Shown: in pieces, positions 26,092-33,654 of the stretch | How the letters are laid out: each line of letters starts with the position of its first letter | Numbering within the stretch: the first letter of the stretch is position 1 | Assembly (NCBI GenBank): GCA_000987045.1 | Contig: LAKY01000025.1 | Location: 76,352 to 140,351 of the forward strand | Direction of reading: 5' to 3' | Length of the DNA stretch: 64,000 nucleotides | Source: Clostridiales bacterium PH28_bin88 | GTDB lineage: Bacteria > Bacillota > PH28-bin88 | The notes under the pieces: model-generated | Seen by the model: only the letters and a program-made list of their open reading frames with translations | The model's database searches: none | What the model was told of the DNA's origin: nothing | Program-made: the position numbers and the translations under genes

Positions 26092-27225
26092 CTATACGTT
26101 CAAGGGTATCTGAACGGCAATTTTGGTTCCCCGGCCGGGCGAGGTATTAATACGTATGATCCCGTCCAGCAATTCCACCCGTTCCCGCATCCCCATCAAC
26201 CCGTATGTATCTTTATCTGATTCTGCCATCACTTTGTCCAGGTGAAACCCTTTCCCGTCATCAATTACCACCAGGTTAACCTTCTCCGGCATCAGTTCCA
26301 GTTTCACGGAAACTTGGCGTGCCTGGGCGTGTTTGTAAACGTTGTTTAACGCCTCCTGGACAATCCGGAACAGGGCAACCTCCAAGGCATTAGAAAACCG
26401 CTGTTCTTGCCCGGTTACCGAAAAATCAACATCCAATCCATGTTTCTCCTCAAACTCTGCCATATACCTTTTGAGGGTGGGGACGATCCCCAAATCATCA
26501 AGGGCCATAGGCCTGAGGTCATAAATGATTTTTCTCACGTCCTGCAGGCTGGCCTTAACCATGGATTTCAACTCGGATAACTCATGTTTGACCACCCCGG
26601 GTTCTACTTCCAGCAGTTTTTCACAGATTTCCGCCCGCATCACCAGGTTTGCCATAGATTGGGCCGGTCCGTCATGGATCTCCCTGGCTACCCGCTTTCT
26701 CTCTTCTTCTTGAGCCTTGATCACGCGAATGCCCAGGGACTGGCGCTGTTGCATCTCCTCCAGTTTGGAGGTCAACCCTTGCAGGTCCTCCGTTAAAAAT
26801 CTTAGTGCCACCCCCACCTGTGAGACCAGGTCTTCAGCCTTTTTTACCGTCTCTTCCAGCCTGCGAAGACTAAATTCCAGCTGGTCTCTCCGTCGCCGGA
26901 GCTGCTGTTCCCGCTCCCGCATGTGACCCAACTGGATCTGCAGCTGGCGAGCTTGTTCGTAAGCGGTTTGCATGTCCTCTTCTGAATACCGGTTAAAGTT
27001 TTTACTGACTTCCATCAGCCTTCTGCGCGCGGCTCTTTCCTGGTGTTCAAGGCGGTCTACTTCTTCAATCGTTTCCAAGGTCTCTTTCTTGACCTGCTCC
27101 AGTTCTTTCTTTACCCGCGCCCATTCCTGGCGGGCGCTTTCCGCAATATCATAGATCTGTTCTTTCCCTTTTTCGATAGCACTAATGGTTTGCTTGAGTA
27201 TATTATCCAAGGCCGCTAAATCCAT
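26092..27225 (-). CDS. DegS-like cytoplasmic sensor histidine kinase
   Basis: 377 residues from ATG 27225 (AAAAGGTGG upstream; 4 residues shorter than the GTG frame). No membrane helix. Residues about 1-160 are a long charged coiled coil (DegS-type sensor domain). HisKA_3 domain with phosphoacceptor His184 in KRVAREIHDGPAQ. The HATPase domain carries EALNNVYKHAQA (N-box) and VVIDDGKGF plus GLMGMRERVELL. It matches Bacillus DegS in layout and pairs with the following regulator. Confidence 0.94.
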   Translation of the reverse strand: MDLAALDNILKQTISAIEKGKEQIYDIAESARQEWARVKKELEQVKKETLETIEEVDRLEHQERAARRRLMEVSKNFNRYSEEDMQTAYEQARQLQIQLGHMREREQQLRRRRDQLEFSLRRLEETVKKAEDLVSQVGVALRFLTEDLQGLTSKLEEMQQRQSLGIRVIKAQEEERKRVAREIHDGPAQSMANLVMRAEICEKLLEVEPGVVKHELSELKSMVKASLQDVRKIIYDLRPMALDDLGIVPTLKRYMAEFEEKHGLDVDFSVTGQEQRFSNALEVALFRIVQEALNNVYKHAQARQVSVKLELMPEKVNLVVIDDGKGFHLDKVMAESDKDTYGLMGMRERVELLDGIIRINTSPGRGTKIAVQIPLNV

Positions 27226-27407
27226 CGCCGGTCCCACCTTTTAAAGGTACGACATCGTAGAGCTACACACCGTTTTTACATTATTCGCCACCAATCCTTT
27301 TATTTCCTTCCTTGCCGGTAAAAATGGCGCTTTCTATCAGGCATCTAACAGTTATTCGAGAACTCATTCCGGTTTATGTCCAAAAAAAAAAGACCCTTGG
27401 CCTGTTA

Positions 27408-28262
27408 TCACTGGTTTTCAACCACAGAATCAAGAGTAAAACGGCCCAGCGTCCCCTGCCGGAACTCTTGTAACAGGATGGCTGCAGCCTTGTCCACGTC
27501 TACCACACCACCCCGCAACAGGTAACCGCGCCTAGAACCGATAGCCTCCAGCATTGCGCGGGGATTGGGATGCCATTCTTCCAGTCGATAGCGCTCCAAG
27601 ACCATTTCCGGGCAAGTCTCCCGCAACCAATCGAGTAACCGTAAAGCCAGTTCCTCGCCTTCCAGTACCGGCTCGCGAATTGCTCCGGTAACCGCCAGTC
27701 GAAAGGCTACCTTGGGATCACCCAGTTTGGGCCATAACAACCCGGGAGTATCCATCAGTTGCACGCTGCCTGCCACGTTGATCCACTGAGGACCGCGGGT
27801 AACCCCGGGCCTGTCCTCTACACGGGCGCCGCTTCTGCCTGCCAGGCGGTTTATTAATGACGACTTCCCGACATTGGGTATTCCGACTACCATCACCCGC
27901 ATCTCCCGGCGCCGGATGCCCTTTTCTTCCATGGCAATCATCTTGTGCTCAACCAAATCGCGCAGTTCCGGCAAGACCTTTTCTACCCCTTTACCCGACA
28001 GCAGGTCTACCACCACCACCCGCATACCACGCTCGCGGTAGTAGTCCAGCCACTCGCCGGTGGCTCTCGGGGAGGCCATATCCACCTTGGTCAGCACCAG
28101 CAAGGAGGGTTTTCTCCTGGTCATCAAAGCCAGGTCAGGGTTGCGGCTGCTTTTGGGTATCCTGGCGTCTGCCAGTTCCAGCACAACGTCCACCAGGGTT
28201 AAGCGTTCCTTGAGTTGTCGCTTGGCCCGCGCCATATGCCCGGGATACCACTGGATGTCCAC
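27408..28262 (-). CDS. rbgA: Ribosome biogenesis GTPase RbgA (YlqF)
   Basis: 284 residues from GTG 28262 (AGGTGA 6 nt upstream), giving the family start VDIQWYPGHMARAKR. Circularly permuted GTPase: G4 (LTKVDM) precedes G1 (VGIPNVGKSSLINRL) and G3 (LMDTPGLLWPK). It acts late in 50S subunit assembly in Firmicutes. Follows lepB by 68 nt; rnhB, its usual next neighbour, has been displaced by the Tad/cytochrome block. Confidence 0.96.
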   Translation of the reverse strand: MDIQWYPGHMARAKRQLKERLTLVDVVLELADARIPKSSRNPDLALMTRRKPSLLVLTKVDMASPRATGEWLDYYRERGMRVVVVDLLSGKGVEKVLPELRDLVEHKMIAMEEKGIRRREMRVMVVGIPNVGKSSLINRLAGRSGARVEDRPGVTRGPQWINVAGSVQLMDTPGLLWPKLGDPKVAFRLAVTGAIREPVLEGEELALRLLDWLRETCPEMVLERYRLEEWHPNPRAMLEAIGSRRGYLLRGGVVDVDKAAAILLQEFRQGTLGRFTLDSVVENQ

Positions 28263-28330
28263 TAGGTTCACCTGCCTGCTTATAGTAAGAACACTAACCG
28301 TGCCCTGTATCCGAAAACGCCTAATCACTG

Positions 28331-28849
28331 CTACCGGATTAACCCCAGTCTACCAAGAGGCCAAAAAACCAATACAGCCTTACCAATCACATTCTGTTCA
28401 GGTAATGCCCCCCAGACGCGGCTGTCCTGGCTGTTGTTACGGTTGTCCCCCATTACAAAATACGAGTCCCGCGGTACCTCTACGGGGCCAAAGTCATTAA
28501 ATACCAGACCCTCCGGCAAATATGGTTCCCCAATGGCTTCCCCGTTAACATACACTTCGCTGTTGCGAATCTCCACTCGTTCTCCTGCCACCGCGACAAC
28601 CCTTTTAATGTAATCTTTTTGGGGGTCCAACGGATACTTGAAAACAATTACATCCCCCCGGTTAGGCTCACTGAACCGGTATGTCAACTTATTTACAATA
28701 ATCCTATCGCCTGGACTTAATGTAGGCTCCATGGAACCGGACGGAATATAAAAGGGCTGGAACAGGAAGAAACGAATCACCGTTGCCAATATAACGGCAA
28801 TTACGACGGACTCCAGCAATTCCGCGAAAGCCGACTTGTTACCTGCCAT
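28331..28849 (-). CDS. lepB: Signal peptidase I
   Basis: 172 residues. One N-terminal membrane helix (about 12-32). Catalytic Ser39 in FYIPSGSMEPTL and general-base Lys82 in YIKRVVAVAGE; later boxes VMGDNRNNSQDSRVWG and a C-terminal FWPLGRLG. Cleaves leader peptides of Sec-exported proteins on the outer face of the membrane, here probably including the decaheme cytochrome. Confidence 0.97.
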   Translation of the reverse strand: MAGNKSAFAELLESVVIAVILATVIRFFLFQPFYIPSGSMEPTLSPGDRIIVNKLTYRFSEPNRGDVIVFKYPLDPQKDYIKRVVAVAGERVEIRNSEVYVNGEAIGEPYLPEGLVFNDFGPVEVPRDSYFVMGDNRNNSQDSRVWGALPEQNVIGKAVLVFWPLGRLGLIR

Positions 28850-28883
28850 CGGTCATCCCCCACTACCACCTTAGATGACGTTG

Positions 28884-28911
28884 AAAGGGACTGGGTAGTA
28901 CCAGTCCCTTT
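28884..28911 (-). terminator. Hairpin between rplS and lepB
   Basis: Perfect 11-bp stem AAAGGGACTGG / CCAGTCCCTTT with a 6-nt loop, followed on the minus strand by a short T-rich stretch. Probable terminator or attenuator of the rplS transcript. Confidence 0.65.
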
Positions 28912-29012
28912 AATAAGGTGCTACTGCCTTTTCGCCGCAGTTTCGACTTAACTATCCTGCCAATCAATCAGCCTATAAGTAAGTAGTTACAAACTGGCTT
29001 TTGTATCCCGCA

Positions 29013-29354
29013 CTACCTGCGTTCACGGATGCGGGCCGCTTTTCCGACACGCTCCCGTAAATAATACAGCTTGGCCCTCCGAACCCGTCCCCGGCGCATG
29101 ATCTCGATCCGGTCGATCCGAGGTGAATGTAACGGGAAGGTACGCTCGACGCCCACGCCGTATGACACGCGGCGAACGGTAAAGGTTTCTGTAAGCCCGC
29201 CGCCCCGGCGCCGGATAACAACCCCTTCAAAAACCTGGATCCTTTCCCTGTTACCCTCGACAACCTTCACGTGCACCCGAACAGTGTCGCCGGGCCGGAA
29301 ATCGGGAAGATCCTTCTTAAGCTGTTCAGCTTGAACAAGTCCCAACATATCCAC
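29013..29354 (-). CDS. rplS: 50S ribosomal protein L19
   Basis: 113 residues from GTG 29354 (GGAGGA 6 nt upstream). [19 protein letters not shown] and [17 protein letters not shown], then [24 protein letters not shown] are characteristic. Located at the 30S-50S interface. Its own promoter is likely at 29436-29464, giving expression independent of trmD. Confidence 0.98.
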   Translation of the reverse strand: MDMLGLVQAEQLKKDLPDFRPGDTVRVHVKVVEGNRERIQVFEGVVIRRRGGGLTETFTVRRVSYGVGVERTFPLHSPRIDRIEIMRRGRVRRAKLYYLRERVGKAARIRERR

Positions 29355-29435
29355 ACAGATTCCTCCTTCCATCTATACCATGCTCTTAATGTTCTGGTGA
29401 CAAGTACCATATTATACTTTCACATACCACGCGCA

Positions 29436-29464
29436 ATTATATCATAACATCAGGCGAAACACAA
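29436..29464 (-). promoter_or_regulatory. Strong candidate sigma-A promoter for rplS
   Basis: On the minus strand TTGTGT (29464-29459), a 17-nt spacer and TATAAT (29441-29436). Between the trmD stop and the rplS start, about 80 nt before the start codon. Confidence 0.7.
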
Positions 29465-29500
29465 GGTTAACGCCGCCTCACCGCCTCAGGGCAACAAACC

Positions 29501-30238
29501 TTATTTTTCTTCTCTCAGTTCCTCCAGGAAGCGGATGTCTTCCGCTGATAGCCTTACCCTCTCCAGCAGTTCCGGGCGCCGCAGCAGAGTGCGTTTTAAG
29601 GATTCCCGGCGCCGCCACCGGCGAATCTCCTCATGGTTGCCTGAAAGCAACACTTCAGGTACTACAGACCCGCGGTACTCCCGGGGGCGGGTATACTGGG
29701 GATATTCCAGCAGTCCATCGCTAAAGGACTCATCGTTAACAGACGTAACATCTCCCAGAACCCCCGGTAATAACCGGGCCACCGCATCAACCACCACCAT
29801 GGCGGGCAGTTCTCCACCCGTAAGGATATAATCGCCGATGGAAATCTCGTCCGTCACCAGTTTCTGGCGTACCCGCTCATCGATTCCCTCGTAGTGACCG
29901 CAAATCAGCACCAGATGAGAAAGCTGCGCCAGTTCGCGGGCCTTGGCCTGGGTAAAGACTTCTCCTTGAGGGCAAAGCAATATCGTGCGCATATCGGGAA
30001 AGTGAAAGCAATGCCGGATGTACTCCAGGGCGGCAAAAATGGGTTCCGCTTTCATCACCATCCCGGGCCCTCCGCCGAAAGGATAATCGTCTACACACCT
30101 GTGTTTGTCAAAGGCGAAATCCCTGATATCGGTGATTCCGACCTCCAGGATGCCCTTCTCCTGTGCCCGCCCCATCATGCTTTCCTGCAGCGGTCCCTCA
30201 AACATCCGGGGAAAAATGGTCAGAATATCAACCCGCAT
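29501..30238 (-). CDS. trmD: tRNA (guanine-37-N1)-methyltransferase
   Basis: 245 residues from ATG 30238, preceded by AGAGGCGGGA; the frame extends 32 residues further but through a hairpin. SPOUT-fold methyltransferase with [46 protein letters not shown] and [15 protein letters not shown], which form the knotted SAM site. Modifies G37 to prevent frameshifting. Canonical rimM-trmD-rplS order. Confidence 0.97.
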   Translation of the reverse strand: MRVDILTIFPRMFEGPLQESMMGRAQEKGILEVGITDIRDFAFDKHRCVDDYPFGGGPGMVMKAEPIFAALEYIRHCFHFPDMRTILLCPQGEVFTQAKARELAQLSHLVLICGHYEGIDERVRQKLVTDEISIGDYILTGGELPAMVVVDAVARLLPGVLGDVTSVNDESFSDGLLEYPQYTRPREYRGSVVPEVLLSGNHEEIRRWRRRESLKRTLLRRPELLERVRLSAEDIRFLEELREEK

Positions 30239-30264
30239 AACCGTCCCGCCTCTTTTTTCTAATA

Positions 30265-30291
30265 CCAACAGAAAGTCTAACTTTCTGTTGG
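30265..30291. repeat. CAGAAAG hairpin next to repeat copy D
   Basis: Perfect 12-bp stem CCAACAGAAAGT / ACTTTCTGTTGG with a 3-nt loop. It sits one base from the TTGCACTTAT end of copy D, as a similar hairpin does beside copy B (37945-37978). Confidence 0.7.
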
Positions 30292-30292
30292 C

Positions 30293-30351
30293 ATAAGTGC
30301 AACTTTGACTTCTGCCGTCGCTTACGCTCGGCACAAGTCAAGTTTTCTATA
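30293..30351 (-). repeat. Palindromic repeat family, copy D (short form)
   Basis: 59 bp between the rimM stop and trmD. On the minus strand it begins TATAGAAAACTTGACTTGTG and ends GTTGCACTTAT. It can fold into a long imperfect stem; compared with copy A both arms have changed together, so pairing is kept. Confidence 0.75.
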
Positions 30352-30876
30352 CTATTCCCGCAGTCCCGGCGGCAATTCGACCATGATTTTGCCCTGTTCC
30401 AGGTCGATACATTTTACTACCTCTTTAAGGGCCGGTACAAATATCTCTTCACCGCTGGTATCGCTTTTTACCAGGTAAACATCGTTAGCCCCCGTCTGCT
30501 GCACGTCTACCAGCCGTCCCAGAAGTTCTCCCGACATGCTGTAAACCGGGAGACCCACCAACTGGAAGATGTAGTAGTGACCGGGAGGTAAGGGGACCAC
30601 ATCCTTTTCATCAATCTGTACCAGGGCGTCCCGGAGGGTTTCCGCCTCGTCCATGGTAGTTACTTCCCTGAACTTGAGGACGATCACGTTTTGATGCTTC
30701 CTGGCCGCCTCCACGGCCAACTCCCTTGTGCTACCATGCTGGTTCACGATGACCTTTTCCAGCCGGTTAAACCGCTCCGGAAAGTCTGTGAGAGGATAAA
30801 CCCGCACCTCACCCCGGTGCCCTTGCGTGGCGGTGATCCGCCCTACCGTAACCAAATGCCGCTGCGAAGGCGACAA
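30352..30876 (-). CDS. rimM: 16S rRNA processing protein RimM
   Basis: 174 residues from TTG 30876 (GGAGGG 7 nt upstream). The longer open frame to 31005 runs through a palindrome and is not coding. N-terminal domain VTVGRITATQGHRGEVRVYP is diagnostic; the C-terminal PRC-barrel includes YYIFQLVGLPVYS and TGANDVYLVKSD, with VPALKEVVKCIDLEQGKIMV at the end. Assists 30S maturation by binding S19. Confidence 0.96.
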   Translation of the reverse strand: MSPSQRHLVTVGRITATQGHRGEVRVYPLTDFPERFNRLEKVIVNQHGSTRELAVEAARKHQNVIVLKFREVTTMDEAETLRDALVQIDEKDVVPLPPGHYYIFQLVGLPVYSMSGELLGRLVDVQQTGANDVYLVKSDTSGEEIFVPALKEVVKCIDLEQGKIMVELPPGLRE

Positions 30877-30934
30877 TTTGATCCCTCCGAGAACTGATTT
30901 TAACGTGCAACTTTTGGCATAAATAACCGCTACG

Positions 30935-31007
30935 CCATGGGGACGGTTCCATCGTCTCCCCTTCGGCCCTTCGCTACGCTTCGGGGACGCTCGAACCGTC
31001 CCCATGG
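30935..31007. repeat. Long palindrome with CCATGGGGACGGTTC arms
   Basis: Perfect 15-bp arms CCATGGGGACGGTTC (30935-30949) and GAACCGTCCCCATGG (30993-31007). The enclosed 43 bp contains a second imperfect pairing (CGTCTCCCC with GGGGACG) and several CTTCG/CGAAG units. Lies between khpA and rimM. It looks like a mobile palindromic unit rather than a terminator (no T-run). Confidence 0.75.
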
Positions 31008-31112
31008 CTCCGCTAACTTTTAAATTACGCTATAGTGTTAGGCAATTATAACCGTACGGACTTTTATGTCGCTTCACCATACGTGACGCGGGAGCTTGCC
31101 GCCCCCGCCCCG

Positions 31113-31343
31113 TTACTGAATGATCTCCACGACTGCCCGTTTACCGGCTCTGATCGCGGCAGCCTTAACAACCGTACGAATTGCCTTAGCGATTCTTCCC
31201 TGTTTACCGATCACTTTACCCATGTCCTCGGGTGCTACCCGTAGTTCCAAAATGACCGACTTATCCCCAACGATTTGCCTGACTTCCACCGCCTGGGGTT
31301 GGTCTACCAGGGCTTTAGCTAAGACTTCCACTAATTCGCGCAT
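31113..31343 (-). CDS. khpA: KH-domain RNA-binding protein KhpA (YlqC)
   Basis: 76 residues from ATG 31343 (AGGGAGGT, 8 nt). A single KH domain with the nucleic-acid-binding loop GKQGR (variant of GxxG) in APEDMGKVIGKQGRIAKAIR. Small RNA-binding protein, usually acting with KhpB; encoded between rpsP and rimM as in most Firmicutes. Confidence 0.95.
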   Translation of the reverse strand: MRELVEVLAKALVDQPQAVEVRQIVGDKSVILELRVAPEDMGKVIGKQGRIAKAIRTVVKAAAIRAGKRAVVEIIQ

Positions 31344-31364
31344 GCGCAAAAACCTCCCTAGGGC

Positions 31365-31625
31365 TTATTGCCCGGCGTGTTTTTGCCAGATACCGGCCTT
31401 CTTTAACAGCGCCTTCGCAGTATCCGAAGGTTGAGCACCCGTATTGAGCCATTTGAGAGCTTTCTCTTCATCCACTTTAATAATCTCGGGGTCCTTAATC
31501 GGGTTGTAGTAGCCGATTTCTTCGATAAAACGCCCATCCCTCGGGGACCTGCTGTCAGCCACTACCAGGCGGTAAAAAGGCTCTTTTTTACCACCCATTC
31601 GCTTCAATCTGATTCTGGTTGCCAT
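31365..31625 (-). CDS. rpsP: 30S ribosomal protein S16
   Basis: 86 residues from ATG 31625 with AAGGAGGTGA at ideal spacing. [20 protein letters not shown] and [19 protein letters not shown] are the S16 signature. Directly upstream of khpA. Confidence 0.98.
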   Translation of the reverse strand: MATRIRLKRMGGKKEPFYRLVVADSRSPRDGRFIEEIGYYNPIKDPEIIKVDEEKALKWLNTGAQPSDTAKALLKKAGIWQKHAGQ

Positions 31626-31646
31626 TACAGTCACCTCCTTGTCAAT

Positions 31647-31825
31647 CAAGAAGCAAGAAATCGGATGCAAGATGCAGGATTACTTGTGGGAATTGGCTGC
31701 GCCAATTCCTTATTCAATCACTTTATGTTCTTCAATTTATGTTCTTCGTCTTGCTTCTTGCCTCTTACCTCTTGCCTCCTGTTTCTGTTCTTCCTTCTTG
31801 CCTCTTGCCTCCTGTTTCTGGCTTC
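31647..31825. repeat. Purine/pyrimidine-biased element with inverted and direct repeats between ffh and rpsP
   Basis: Contains a 12-bp inverted repeat CAAGAAGCAAGA (31647-31658) / TCTTGCTTCTTG (31749-31760), a perfect 9-bp hairpin GGAATTGGC / GCCAATTCC (31689-31709), and a 17-bp direct repeat CTTGCCTCCTGTTTCTG (31771-31787 and 31804-31820) inside a long pyrimidine tract. The segment looks inserted into an otherwise tight operon. Confidence 0.6.
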
Positions 31826-31830
31826 TATAT

Positions 31831-33201
31831 TTAGAAAGGCAGGCCAAAAATACCCTTTCCTTTCTTGCTTTTCGGTCCTTTGGGCCCTTTGCCCATCCCG
31901 GGCATATCACCCAGGTGCCGCATCAGCTTCCGGGCTTCATCAAAATGCTTTAACAGCCTGTTCACATCCTGCACTTTGGTACCGCTGCCCGCAGCAATCC
32001 GCCTTTTCCGGCTTCCGTTGATTATTTCGGGGTGGCGCCTTTCTGCCGGGGTCATGGACTGGATCATCGCCTCGGTGCGTACCAGTTCCTTCTCGTCCAC
32101 CTGGAGGTTTTTCAGTTGTTTGGCGGACCCCAGGCCGGGGATCATCCCGAGAATATCCTCCAAGGGACCCATGTTCTTCATCTGCTGCAGTTGGGCCAGA
32201 AAATCCTCCAAGGTAAACTGTTGCTGGCGAATACGTTTTTCCAGTTCCCTGGCTTTTTCTGCATCCATGGTGGCCTGGGCCTTTTCGATGAGACTGAGCA
32301 CATCCCCCATACCCAGGATACGAGAGGACATCCGTTCAGGGTAAAACGGCTCCAGGGCATCAAGCTTTTCTCCCGTCCCCACAAATTTAATTGGACAGCC
32401 TGTGACGGATTTTACCGACAAAGCTGCTCCGCCCCTGGTGTCACCATCCAGTTTGGTCAGGATCACCCCATCCAGACCCATCGCCTGGTGAAAAGCTTCC
32501 GCCACGTTGACAGCGTCCTGGCCGGTCATGGCATCCACCACCAACATGATCTCGTGTGGTTGTATCGCCTGTTTGATCCGGCGCAGTTCGTCCATCAATT
32601 CTTCGTTGACGTGCAGCCGCCCGGCCGTATCCACAATCACCACGTCATTTCCGTGGGTCTTGGCGTGCTCTACCGCAGCTTGGGCAATATTTACGGGATT
32701 TTGCCGGTCCCCCATGTCAAACACCGGTAACCCCAGCTGCTCACCCAGCACCTGTAACTGCTTGATGGCGGCAGGCCGGTAGATGTCAGCCGCCACCAGC
32801 AGAGGCCGGCGGCCCTGTTTTCTTAAATGATTCCCAAGTTTTCCTACGGACGTGGTCTTACCGGCTCCCTGCAAGCCTACCAGCATGATGACCGTAGGCG
32901 GCCGTGACGCGATGGCGATCTTGCTCTGAGTCCCCCCCATCAACTGGGTAAGTTCCTCGTGTACAATCTTGATCACCTGCTGAGCAGGCGTAAGGCTTTG
33001 CAGCACCTCCTGCCCAACTGCGCGCTCCCGCACCCGGGCCACGAAGTCCTTTACTACCTTAAAGTTAACATCAGCTTCCAAGAGGGCTACGCGAACCTCC
33101 CGCATAGCCTCCCCTACATCAGCTTCAGAAAGCTTTCCTTTCCCCCGCAGGCGTTTAAATGTTTCCTGCAGTTTCTCGGCTAGACCGGAAAAGGCGGCCA
33201 T
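31831..33201 (-). CDS. ffh: Signal recognition particle protein Ffh (SRP54)
   Basis: 456 residues. Four-helix N domain, then GTPase: G1 GLQGAGKTTSVGKLG, G3 DTAGRLHVNEEL, G4 TKLDGDTRGGAA. C-terminal M domain (from about 300) is rich in Met (QQMKNMGPLEDILGMIPG) and binds 4.5S RNA and signal peptides through SRKRRIAAGSG. Ends in a basic GKGPKGPKSKKGKG tail. Works with FtsY, encoded upstream in this window, and follows ylxM by 12 nt. Confidence 0.98.
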   Translation of the reverse strand: MAAFSGLAEKLQETFKRLRGKGKLSEADVGEAMREVRVALLEADVNFKVVKDFVARVRERAVGQEVLQSLTPAQQVIKIVHEELTQLMGGTQSKIAIASRPPTVIMLVGLQGAGKTTSVGKLGNHLRKQGRRPLLVAADIYRPAAIKQLQVLGEQLGLPVFDMGDRQNPVNIAQAAVEHAKTHGNDVVIVDTAGRLHVNEELMDELRRIKQAIQPHEIMLVVDAMTGQDAVNVAEAFHQAMGLDGVILTKLDGDTRGGAALSVKSVTGCPIKFVGTGEKLDALEPFYPERMSSRILGMGDVLSLIEKAQATMDAEKARELEKRIRQQQFTLEDFLAQLQQMKNMGPLEDILGMIPGLGSAKQLKNLQVDEKELVRTEAMIQSMTPAERRHPEIINGSRKRRIAAGSGTKVQDVNRLLKHFDEARKLMRHLGDMPGMGKGPKGPKSKKGKGIFGLPF

Positions 33202-33213
33202 GCTACCACCCCC

Positions 33214-33567
33214 CTATTCTTGTTCTCCGCTTAACATGATTCGGACCAGATCCCGTGCTTCCTGGAGGCGGCAATCCCCTGTGCCTTGTGTTTCCTCAGC
33301 CAGAAGCGCAGCCAGTCGCTCCAACTGACGGCGGCGGCGGAGAAACTTGGCCATTAGGCCCAACCTGCTTTCGTAATCCTCCAGTAGTCTTTCAGTTCGC
33401 CGCAAGGTGTCATACACCGCTTGCCTGCTAACCGCGTATTGTTCGGCAATCTCTCCCAGTGAAAGGTCATGATGGTAATAGAGTTCCAATAGTTCTCTTT
33501 GTCTTTCCGTCAGTAAGGGCCCATAAAAATCATAAAGCCAGCCCATCCGCGTCATCTTGGAAACCAT
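33214..33567 (-). CDS. ylxM: UPF0122 helix-turn-helix protein YlxM
   Basis: 117 residues. Sigma-70 region-4-like DNA-binding fold: [20 protein letters not shown] then [19 protein letters not shown], which is the recognition helix. Usually co-encoded with ffh and reported as an SRP-pathway accessory in some Gram-positives. ATG 33567 with AGGTGG upstream. Confidence 0.94.
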   Translation of the reverse strand: MVSKMTRMGWLYDFYGPLLTERQRELLELYYHHDLSLGEIAEQYAVSRQAVYDTLRRTERLLEDYESRLGLMAKFLRRRRQLERLAALLAEETQGTGDCRLQEARDLVRIMLSGEQE

Positions 33568-33581
33568 CCGACCACCTGCCA

Positions 33582-33605
33582 GTGTTAAGGTTTTTCCCTT
33601 AACAC
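33582..33605 (-). other. Stem-loop in the ylxM-ffh leader
   Basis: Perfect 9-bp stem GTGTTAAGG / CCTTAACAC with loop TTTTTC, just after the predicted transcription start and 15 nt before the ylxM ATG. It may protect or regulate the 5' end of the mRNA. Confidence 0.5.
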
Positions 33606-33610
33606 CAACT

Positions 33611-33639
33611 ATAATATTTTAGTTCTGTTGAAAAGTCAA
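33611..33639 (-). promoter_or_regulatory. Candidate sigma-A promoter of the ylxM-ffh-rpsP operon
   Basis: On the minus strand TTGACT (33639-33634), a 17-nt spacer, TATTAT (33616-33611). A close consensus match upstream of the ylxM leader hairpin. Confidence 0.7.
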
Positions 33640-33654
33640 GCGGGTAGTAAATGC

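Noticed and set aside
27361..27407. Terminator after rbgA
   Set aside because: There is a T-run of 10 on the minus strand but no stable stem before it; not called.
30877..31005. N-terminal extension of rimM
   Set aside because: The extension is translation of the GGGGACGGTTC palindrome; the TTG at 30876 has a proper ribosome site and gives the family length.
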